Positions 1-5,279 of a stretch of 6,740 nt of DNA are shown here, one piece after another. Each line of letters opens with the position of its first letter. Within the stretch, counting starts at the first letter, position 1. Source of the stretch: Thermoplasmata archaeon (GTDB lineage: Archaea; Thermoplasmatota; Thermoplasmata; Thermoplasmatales; Thermoplasmataceae); the NCBI GenBank assembly GCA_021801305.1, contig JAJYYD010000116.1, positions 1 through 6,740 of the forward strand, written 5' to 3'. The position numbers were made by a program, and so were the translations under genes. The notes below the pieces were generated by a model that saw nothing but the letters and a program-made list of their open reading frames with translations, did not search any database and was not told the DNA's origin.

Positions 1-524
1 ACGGGAAACAGATCTGCTCCACCCTCTGTAGCGGCTGCAACGATCTTTGGTGTCTGGACCTCCACAAAATTCTCCCTGTGAAGGTAATCACGTATTCCCC
101 AGAGCATTGAACTCTTAATCCTGAAAATACTTGCCTTGACGGGTTTCCTGAGGTCCAGGAATCTGTTGTTGAGTCTCGTCTCAAAGTCAGCCTCCACTGG
201 ATCAATTATCCCCAGGGGAAGGGGCGATTCTGAGACATTGAGAATGCTTATGCCGGTTGCTTCAATCTCCATTCCTGTTTTGCTTTTTGACTTCAGGTTC
301 AATTTGCCTGTTACGCTTATGACTGATTCCCTTGAAAGATTTGAAAGAGTATCCATGTCTGGAAAGTTATCGCGCTTAAAAGTGGCCTGGATCTGTCCTG
401 TGCTGTCTCTTACCACAACGAAAACAAGATTTTTCAGAGACCTTATCTCCTGTGCCCATCCGTTAATAACAACGCTGCTTCCATCAGGTAGACTTTGAAG
501 GTCCCCTGCGAGACTTCTTTCCAT
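1..524 (-). CDS. aspS: aspartyl-tRNA synthetase, archaeal type (5' part, truncated by window edge)
   Basis: This enzyme charges tRNA-Asp (and tRNA-Asn in non-discriminating versions) with aspartate in the cytosol. Reading the minus strand from the ATG at 522-524 gives 174 residues before the window ends, about 40% of the usual ~430-440. Residues ~15-105 form the N-terminal OB-fold anticodon-binding domain, with GWAQEIR at 22-28 and LPLG at 102-105. The hinge carries RLNNRFLDLRKP (117-128), the class II motif 1 area, and the start of the catalytic domain has VEVQTPKIV followed by ATEGGADLFP (154-174), a hallmark of archaeal AspRS. It lacks the long N-terminal extension and insertion domain of bacterial AspRS. 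An A/T-rich TATA-like stretch at 541-554 lies about 25 nt before the ATG and no Shine-Dalgarno is seen, so a leaderless mRNA is likely. AsnRS is the close relative, but the RFLDLR and ATEGG context favours AspRS. Confidence 0.93.
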   Translation of the reverse strand, partial: MERSLAGDLQSLPDGSSVVINGWAQEIRSLKNLVFVVVRDSTGQIQATFKRDNFPDMDTLSNLSRESVISVTGKLNLKSKSKTGMEIEATGISILNVSESPLPLGIIDPVEADFETRLNNRFLDLRKPVKASIFRIKSSMLWGIRDYLHRENFVEVQTPKIVAAATEGGADLFP

Positions 525-540
525 GAGGGATAATTACTAT

Positions 541-590
541 GATATATTAAAAATCAGTTTTCCGGTTTATATCATATTTTATAAAATTGA
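541..590 (-). promoter_or_regulatory. aspS promoter region with two TATA-like boxes
   Basis: On the minus strand an A/T-rich box at about 542-554 is centred ~25 nt from the aspS ATG, which would give a leaderless transcript. A second, stronger and fully symmetric box (TTTTATAAAA, 577-586) would start transcription near 557 and leave a leader of about 33 nt. Because it is symmetric it could also direct transcription rightward. Which box is used cannot be decided from sequence. Confidence 0.45.
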
Positions 591-773
591 ATTTTTGCCA
601 TGACTCTGGAGGGATTTGACCCATGCTTTTGCCATTTGGGTTTAGAGTTTGTTTTCTCCAAGAGAACCGAACGTAACATTTCTGGAAGTTATATTAAAGC
701 AAATTTTCCGGTAAATCTGTATAGTTGAATATCCTGTGAATAATATATATTCTTCATAACTGTTTGACCTGAC

Positions 774-786
774 AAAATATAATAAG
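774..786 (+). promoter_or_regulatory. TATA box of the NfeD gene (leaderless)
   Basis: The stretch AAAATATAATAAG is centred about 27 nt before the TTG at 807, the normal archaeal distance from TATA box to transcription start. The transcript would therefore begin at or within a base or two of the start codon. This supports TTG as the true start, because an in-frame TAG lies immediately upstream at 801-803 and no Shine-Dalgarno is present. Confidence 0.6.
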
Positions 787-806
787 CCTAATTCCATATT
801 TAGTCG

Positions 807-2099
807 TTGGACAGATTAAGAATAGTATCTCTGGTTCTTATCGTTGCAGTTATATTTGTACTTGTAGGCAGTATTGCCACTCCTGTATCAGCAACTACGC
901 CCCCTTCAGTTGTTGTCATACATCTTGACCAGCAGATAAACCAGGGTTCCGCAAGCATGATAACCTCTGCGCTTTCCGGCCTTACCCCTGCAAATACCAA
1001 AGCAGTAATTATTGAGATGGACACACCTGGGGGTATTCTGCAGAACATGCTCCAGATAGTCAATGCAATAAACAACACGGAAACAGCCGGAATTCCTGTT
1101 TATGCGTATATCCCGGCTGGTGAAATGGGTGCTTCAGCGGGAACTTACGTGGCAATGGCTACGGACTACATCGGCATGGGATCCGGATCCTACATAGGCG
1201 CGGCCCTTCCATCCGTTGAAGGAGGATCAGCAAGCCAGCAGGCATCAGCGGAAATGCAGATGGAGGCCCTCATGGAATCCATGGCTTTTGACCATAACAG
1301 GAACGTTTCAGCTGCCCTCTCCATGGTGATAAACGATACCTCTTACACAGAGAGCCAGGCGGTCTCAAATGGGGTTGCAAATGGGTATTCACTGAATCTC
1401 ACAACTTTCATAAAAAGCCAGGGGCTCCAGAGCTTTCCTGTCAATAACGTGACACCCTCGTTTTATGACAGTTTTATCTCTTTCCTCAGCAACCAGTTTG
1501 TGATAGGTGTCCTGATAATACTTGGAGCCATAGCGATTCTGGTGGATTTTTACCATGGCAGTGTGCTTCTAAGTGTTGTCGGAGTTATACTGATTGCCAT
1601 GGGCCTCGTAGGTGCCGAAGCCATTGAGGCTTCCATAATAGGTATAGTCTTCATACTTGTCGGGGTGGTGCTGATCTTCCTGGAGATGAAAATTGGCCAT
1701 GGATTTGCACTCATTGCAGGCGTCATTATTGCAGTGGTTGGGACATTTCTCCTGGGTTCGCCACAATATTCTTCCAATCCCGGTTATTCGCCTTCCCCTG
1801 TGACTTCCGGAAGCGTTGTCAGCGCAATAATTGTGGTTATACTGGCAATAGCTGCCGCCCTTTACCTCAGGAAAATAGCACTCTCCATAAAGGCCAAGAA
1901 AACAACTGGTAGCGAGGCTATTATTGATAAAAAAGGAGTGGTAAGAATCGACATTGACCCGGTAGGCTGGATTTCGATAGAGGGGGTTCAGTGGAAGGCC
2001 AGGTCTATTGACGGTTCAAAAATTGGAAGTGGAAAGATGGTTCAGGTTATGGGACGTGAGGGGCTGACGCTTATTGTGGTACCTGTTACTGACTTATGA
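807..2099 (+). CDS. long-form NfeD membrane protein with ClpP-like serine protease domain
   Basis: This 430-residue protein has the full architecture of archaeal NfeD/1510-type proteins: a signal anchor (residues 5-25), an extracytoplasmic ClpP-fold domain (~32-205), about five membrane segments (~230-247, 251-270, 274-293, 298-317, 335-355) and a cytosolic NfeD OB-fold domain (~366-428, ending EGLTLIVVPV). Visible family motifs are EMDTPGG (70-76) and GASAGTY (108-114), whose S110 is the expected nucleophile. The catalytic lysine seen in Pyrococcus PH1510 falls on S147 by alignment, and there is no lysine at all between K65 and K203. Known relatives cleave the hydrophobic end of stomatin and take part in membrane quality control; no stomatin gene adjoins here. 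The outer domain has only two lysines, one arginine and five N-X-S/T sequons, fitting exposure to an acidic exterior. The start is TTG: a stop lies two codons upstream, and the next in-frame ATG (residue 51) would remove the signal segment. Confidence 0.9.
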   Translation: MDRLRIVSLVLIVAVIFVLVGSIATPVSATTPPSVVVIHLDQQINQGSASMITSALSGLTPANTKAVIIEMDTPGGILQNMLQIVNAINNTETAGIPVYAYIPAGEMGASAGTYVAMATDYIGMGSGSYIGAALPSVEGGSASQQASAEMQMEALMESMAFDHNRNVSAALSMVINDTSYTESQAVSNGVANGYSLNLTTFIKSQGLQSFPVNNVTPSFYDSFISFLSNQFVIGVLIILGAIAILVDFYHGSVLLSVVGVILIAMGLVGAEAIEASIIGIVFILVGVVLIFLEMKIGHGFALIAGVIIAVVGTFLLGSPQYSSNPGYSPSPVTSGSVVSAIIVVILAIAAALYLRKIALSIKAKKTTGSEAIIDKKGVVRIDIDPVGWISIEGVQWKARSIDGSKIGSGKMVQVMGREGLTLIVVPVTDL

Positions 2100-2104
2100 T
2101 CTTA

Positions 2105-2128
2105 ACATTACTTTTTTCATTTTTTCTT
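2105..2128 (+). terminator. T-rich terminator after the NfeD gene
   Basis: Two T6 runs (2112-2117 and 2120-2125) begin 13 nt after the NfeD stop codon on the coding strand, the usual form of an archaeal intrinsic terminator. The next gene has its own TATA box downstream, so the two genes are probably separate transcripts. Confidence 0.6.
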
Positions 2129-2169
2129 AAACTGAAACAGGCATAACTTCCTGAAAACCTGAATAAGAG

Positions 2170-2177
2170 TTTATAAG
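2170..2177 (+). promoter_or_regulatory. TATA box of the ROK kinase gene
   Basis: TTTATAAG is a near-consensus archaeal TATA box centred about 24-25 nt before the ATG at 2198. The transcript is expected to be leaderless or nearly so, and no Shine-Dalgarno is present between box and start. Confidence 0.6.
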
Positions 2178-2197
2178 ATTCCAGAAAATCACATATC

Positions 2198-3139
2198 ATG
2201 ACAAAGCATATTCTGGGCTTTGACGTCGGCGGTACAAAAATTTCAGCAGTTGTAGGAAATGATCAGGGTGAAATACTGTCCAATGTAAGGAAACCCACAG
2301 TAAAACATCTAGGGAAAAAAAGGCTCCTGGAAGAGTTCTACAGCATGGGAACAAAGGCAATGGAAATTGCTGAAATTGATGATATTGACAGCATAGGAAT
2401 AGATTTCGCCGGGCTGGTGGACCGTGATAATGGCATTGTAGTTTCGTCGCCCAACATACTCGGTCTGGATAACTTCAAGGTCGTGGAAGAGGTCGAGAAA
2501 CATTTTGGAGTCAAGACTGTACTGGAGAATGACGCCACCGCCGCCACAATAGCAGAGAGAATTTTTGGTTCTGGCAAAGGAGTGGATAATTTTGTATATT
2601 TCACCCTCAGTACTGGAATTGGAGGGGGTGCCTTCCTCAATGGAAAACTTTACAGAGGGGCCCATGGAATGGCAGGGGAGTTTGGCCATATGGTGATAAT
2701 GTCCAACGGCCCCAACTGTGGCTGTGGAAGAAAAGGCTGCCTGGAGGCAATTGCCGGTGGGAAGGGAATTGCAAGGAGAGTATCAGAGAACATCAGTGCA
2801 GTGAGAGATTCGGCCCTGTTTTCTAAAATCACTCCCGACAAAATAGATGCTGAAAAGGTTTTCAAGTATATGGAAGAGGGTGACATGTTTGCTCAGCTCA
2901 TTGTTGAAGAGACAATATATTACCTTGCAGTTGGAATTGTAAATATAATAAATATACTGGATCCGGAAGTTCTAATAATCGGTGGAGGCATATCAAAGGC
3001 GGGAAAACTCCTCTTTGATCCTTTGAGATCGGCAGTTGATGAAGAGTTTAAGAGCATGAAGAGGCCGGTAAAAATAGTGCAGGGACTTGAGAATGGTACT
3101 GATCTTGCCCCAATTTCCATTCCACTATACAACTTCTGA
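2198..3139 (+). CDS. ROK-family sugar kinase (glucokinase-like)
   Basis: The 313-residue protein is a complete cytosolic ROK kinase, which transfers ATP phosphate to a hexose or amino sugar, typically at the 6-hydroxyl. In order: phosphate-1 loop FDVGGTK (8-14), ENDATAAT (110-117) with the catalytic base D112, phosphate-2 loop STGIGGG (138-144), AGEFGHM (159-165) with sugar-binding E161 and H164, the zinc motif CGCGRKGCLE (174-183; H164, C174, C176 and C181 as ligands), and adenosine-binding DPEVLIIGGGIS (255-266). Every key residue is intact and the length is normal for the family. Glucokinase fits best, because E161/H164/E183 is the glucose-type arrangement, but N-acetylhexosamine kinases share these motifs and there is no sugar-pathway neighbour to decide. 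There is no N-terminal helix-turn-helix, so it is not a ROK repressor. It stands alone, with a terminator before it and a convergent gene after it. Confidence 0.92.
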   Translation: MTKHILGFDVGGTKISAVVGNDQGEILSNVRKPTVKHLGKKRLLEEFYSMGTKAMEIAEIDDIDSIGIDFAGLVDRDNGIVVSSPNILGLDNFKVVEEVEKHFGVKTVLENDATAATIAERIFGSGKGVDNFVYFTLSTGIGGGAFLNGKLYRGAHGMAGEFGHMVIMSNGPNCGCGRKGCLEAIAGGKGIARRVSENISAVRDSALFSKITPDKIDAEKVFKYMEEGDMFAQLIVEETIYYLAVGIVNIINILDPEVLIIGGGISKAGKLLFDPLRSAVDEEFKSMKRPVKIVQGLENGTDLAPISIPLYNF

Positions 3140-3149
3140 ATTCATGGGT

Positions 3150-3157
3150 TTATAAGA
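3150..3157 (+). promoter_or_regulatory. orphan TATA-like box downstream of the ROK kinase gene
   Basis: TTTATAAG occurs 10 nt after the kinase stop codon and is identical to the box that precedes that gene. A rightward start would fall near 3176-3180 and run antisense through the 3' end of the small convergent gene. No sense coding region follows, so it may be chance, part of a weak terminator, or the promoter of an antisense RNA. Confidence 0.25.
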
Positions 3158-3189
3158 ATAAAATGACATAGGCTGCCTGTTGGGACGGA

Positions 3190-3585
3190 TCAGTTGTTGC
3201 CCTGCCGCCCCATCAAACTGAAGAGTTTGTCCTGCCACAGGTTATATTCTTCCTTTACCTCTTCAACTTTCACAACCTTGAAACCCGCAGATTCCATTGC
3301 TGCATTATACTTCATGGAGAGGTTGTCGAGATTAATTTTAGCATATGAATCGAAAACTGATCTTATCTCCTTTTCAGTTTCCCTGGAAATTTTTCTGGTG
3401 CCTTCAACAGTGTATTCAGTCCGGTAGAAAACATGCTCTCCGAGGGTTACATGGCTAATTTTCCAATGAACATTCATTTTCTTTCCAATTTCATTTCCTG
3501 CAAGATTTGAAATTGCTTCGGCAACTTCGTTGTTTTGATTACTGTTATTGGTCTGGAATGATATTTTCACAATGTTTTTAGCCAT
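3190..3585 (-). CDS. small protein of unknown function (131 aa)
   Basis: I do not recognise this protein. From the ATG at 3583-3585 it is 131 residues, soluble, with no signal or membrane segment. The likely structure is a short strand (4-11), an Asn/Gln-rich linker (13-19), a helix (19-36), a strand hairpin (39-63), a long charged helix (66-100, rich in Lys/Glu), a strand (102-109) and a C-terminal helix (112-126). It has no cysteine and no visible catalytic or metal-binding motif, so a small alpha/beta binding or structural protein is possible. The frame stays open upstream to a TTG at 3624, but that codon overlaps the TATA-like box, so the ATG is preferred. It converges on the ROK kinase (50 bp between stops) and diverges from the glutamate decarboxylase. 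Clean coding character and a plausible promoter suggest a real gene. Confidence 0.7.
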   Translation of the reverse strand: MAKNIVKISFQTNNSNQNNEVAEAISNLAGNEIGKKMNVHWKISHVTLGEHVFYRTEYTVEGTRKISRETEKEIRSVFDSYAKINLDNLSMKYNAAMESAGFKVVKVEEVKEEYNLWQDKLFSLMGRQGNN

Positions 3586-3623
3586 AGTTATGCCCTTGGA
3601 TAGTGTACAAGGATCAGAAATCA

Positions 3624-3634
3624 ATATAAAAATA
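3624..3634 (-). promoter_or_regulatory. TATA-like box of the small unknown gene
   Basis: Read on the minus strand this is TATTTTTATAT, centred about 44 nt before the preferred ATG. It predicts a start near 3603 and a leader of about 18 nt. This differs from the neighbouring genes, whose boxes sit 25-28 nt from their start codons. The leader has only a weak purine run (AAGGG) ahead of the ATG. Confidence 0.4.
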
Positions 3635-3685
3635 CCATCTTTGCTGAAGTTCTGTACCGCATAAGAAATTTAGTTACCACATGCT

Positions 3686-3712
3686 GTTTTGCTTTCTACA
3701 GGCGAACAAAAC
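3686..3712. repeat. inverted repeat between the divergent small gene and the glutamate decarboxylase gene
   Basis: Perfect 6-bp arms GTTTTG (3686-3691) and CAAAAC (3707-3712) are separated by 15 bp, with partial pairing continuing inward. The centre is near 3699, about 54 bp upstream of the decarboxylase TATA box and about 70 bp from the box of the opposite gene. The position fits an operator for a dimeric regulator, but arms this short can arise by chance. Confidence 0.3.
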
Positions 3713-3745
3713 CCAAAGAATTAGATAAATGTTAAATAAAATGGT

Positions 3746-3757
3746 TTGTATAATAAA
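3746..3757 (+). promoter_or_regulatory. TATA box of the glutamate decarboxylase gene
   Basis: TTGTATAATAAA is centred about 28 nt before the ATG at 3781, giving a leaderless mRNA. The alternative in-frame GTG at 3772 lies only about 20 nt from the centre, closer than archaeal initiation normally allows, so the ATG is the preferred start. Confidence 0.55.
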
Positions 3758-3780
3758 ATGAAGAAAAATGAGTGATTTTT

Positions 3781-5175
3781 ATGGTTTCCAAAAAGATTAA
3801 GATTGGTAATCTGGCAGAAAGCAGGAGAAAATTCGCAGGCAATACAAACAGGTTTCTGGACAACGATGTTCCCAAATACAGGTTTCCTTCCAGCATGATG
3901 GAACCAAGATCAGCATACCAGCTCATACACGATGAACTGAACCTTGATGGAAATCCAGGTTTGAACCTCGCAACATTTGTTACCACCTGGATGGAACCGG
4001 AGGCAGATAAACTGATAATGGAAAATCTGCACAAGAATTTCATTGATCATTTCGAGTATCCACAGGTTGAGGTCATTGAGGAAAGAATCGTGAATATTAT
4101 GGCTAACCTCTACAATGTTCCGGAAAATGAGGATTTTGTGGGCACTTCAACTATTGGGTCCTCGGAGGCAATAATGCTTGGCCTTCTGGCACACAAGTGG
4201 AACTGGAAGGAAAAGAGAAAGAAAGAGGGAAAATCCCTTGACAGGCCAAATATAGTATTTGGGGGAGATACCCATGTTTCGTGGGACAAATTTGCCAGAT
4301 ACTTTGACGTTGAACCAAGAGTTGTCCCTATAGCGAAAGACCGCTACACAATAACTGCTGATGATGTCAGAAAAAATGTTGATGAGAATACAATAGCTGT
4401 TGGAGTTGTTCTGGGAACAACTTTCACAGGTGAATTCGATCCAGTTGGAGAGATAAACGACATGCTCCTTGAACTGAAAAAAGAAGAAGGACTCGACATA
4501 CCAATACATGTGGATGCAGCAAGTGCAGGTTTCATAACCCCATTTCATGAACCGGATTTTCCGTGGGATTTCAGGCTTGAACAGGTTAAATCCATAAACA
4601 CATCAGGCCACAAATATGGGCTTGTGTATCCGGGACTCGGGTGGCTGATATTCAGGAATGAAAAAATGCTTCCTGAGGACCTGAAGTTTTATGTGAACTA
4701 CCTGGGGGACGAGATGCCGACGTATACACTCAACTTTTCAGAGGGGAGTTCCATGATTGTTGCGCAATATTACAATATAATGCGCCTTGGCATGGATGGA
4801 TACAGATCCATAGTGGAAAAAATGATGGGAAACGCCCACTATCTTGCAGGTAAAATTGAAAAACTGGCATATTTTGATATCCTGAATGATGCCAGGCACA
4901 TTCCTGTTGTCACTTTTAAAATGCATGGGAATGAGAGCTTTGACCTGTTCGATCTTTCTTACCGGCTCAGGGAAAGAGGATGGATTGTGCCAGCATATTC
5001 ACTACCTAAAAATGCCGAGGAGACCACAATAATGAGGGTGGTTGTGAGGGAGAACTTCACTGCCGACATGGTTGATCTGTTTGTCAGTGACGTGGAAAGT
5101 GCCTTCAAGACACTCCAGGTAAATAGCAAGAAGATCAGTGGAATGTCCCCAAGGCAGGGACATGCTGTCTCCTAA
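3781..5175 (+). CDS. gadB: glutamate decarboxylase, GadB type, PLP-dependent
   Basis: This enzyme converts L-glutamate to GABA and CO2 while consuming a cytosolic proton, the basis of glutamate-dependent acid resistance in bacteria. The 464-residue length nearly equals E. coli GadB (466), and the recognisable blocks are collinear: RFP (34-36), DELNLDGNPGLNLATF (51-66), GTSTIGSSEA (121-130), TFTGEFD (214-220), HVDAASAGF (243-251), the PLP-binding SGHK with K278, and a C-terminal RLRERGW block (395-401). D245 should pair with the pyridine nitrogen and T214 matches a catalytic threonine. H165 lies where E. coli has the ring-stacking Gln163. H461 sits four residues from the C-terminus, close to where E. 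coli GadB has autoinhibitory His465. Archaeal MfnA-type decarboxylases are shorter and differ, so this one looks bacterial in type. It is a single gene with its own promoter; no GABA/glutamate antiporter gene is in the window. Substrate is inferred from similarity. Confidence 0.92.
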   Translation: MVSKKIKIGNLAESRRKFAGNTNRFLDNDVPKYRFPSSMMEPRSAYQLIHDELNLDGNPGLNLATFVTTWMEPEADKLIMENLHKNFIDHFEYPQVEVIEERIVNIMANLYNVPENEDFVGTSTIGSSEAIMLGLLAHKWNWKEKRKKEGKSLDRPNIVFGGDTHVSWDKFARYFDVEPRVVPIAKDRYTITADDVRKNVDENTIAVGVVLGTTFTGEFDPVGEINDMLLELKKEEGLDIPIHVDAASAGFITPFHEPDFPWDFRLEQVKSINTSGHKYGLVYPGLGWLIFRNEKMLPEDLKFYVNYLGDEMPTYTLNFSEGSSMIVAQYYNIMRLGMDGYRSIVEKMMGNAHYLAGKIEKLAYFDILNDARHIPVVTFKMHGNESFDLFDLSYRLRERGWIVPAYSLPKNAEETTIMRVVVRENFTADMVDLFVSDVESAFKTLQVNSKKISGMSPRQGHAVS

Positions 5176-5204
5176 CATTTCCAAATCCCAAACACGTTTT
5201 CAAC

Positions 5205-5264
5205 CATGTTCCCTGACCCGGCAGCAAACAGGGAAATCCATGAGTCTTTCTTTCCATATTTTTC
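5205..5264 (+). terminator. stem-loop plus T-rich tract between convergent genes
   Basis: A perfect 7-bp inverted repeat, TTCCCTG (5209-5215) and CAGGGAA (5229-5235), with a 13-nt loop is extended by CATG/CATG (5205-5208 with 5239-5242) across a 3-nt bulge on one side. A pyrimidine/T-rich tract follows (5245-5264, including TTTCTTT and a T5 run). The order of hairpin then T-tract suits termination of the decarboxylase transcript; the hairpin could also affect the convergent dehydrogenase transcript, which has no clear T-run of its own. Confidence 0.5.
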
Positions 5265-5279
5265 AGGCACAGTTTGAAT

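Noticed and set aside
136..498. 120-codon open frame on the plus strand
   Set aside because: It lies inside aspS on the opposite strand, whose translation has clear AspRS motifs; this frame gives no recognisable protein.
558..712. Direct repeat of the 9-mer TTTTCCGGT (558-566 and 704-712)
   Set aside because: Two copies of an A/T-leaning 9-mer 146 bp apart can occur by chance, and no third copy or flanking similarity is seen.
800..1078. Minus-strand open frame of 92 codons
   Set aside because: It is the reverse of the NfeD N-terminal region and has no motif support.
3194..3427. 77-codon plus-strand open frame after the orphan TATA box
   Set aside because: It is antisense to the small gene, has low-complexity content and no recognisable features.
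3586..3624. Longer N-terminus for the 131-aa protein, starting at TTG 3624
   Set aside because: The TTG overlaps the TATA-like box, and the predicted transcript begins downstream of it; the ATG at 3585 is more credible.
3758..3775. Five-codon minicistron just upstream of gadB
   Set aside because: The preferred TATA box starts the transcript after it, so it would not be in the mRNA.
3772..3780. GTG start three codons before the gadB ATG
   Set aside because: It is only about 20 nt from the centre of the TATA box, against 28 nt for the ATG at 3781.
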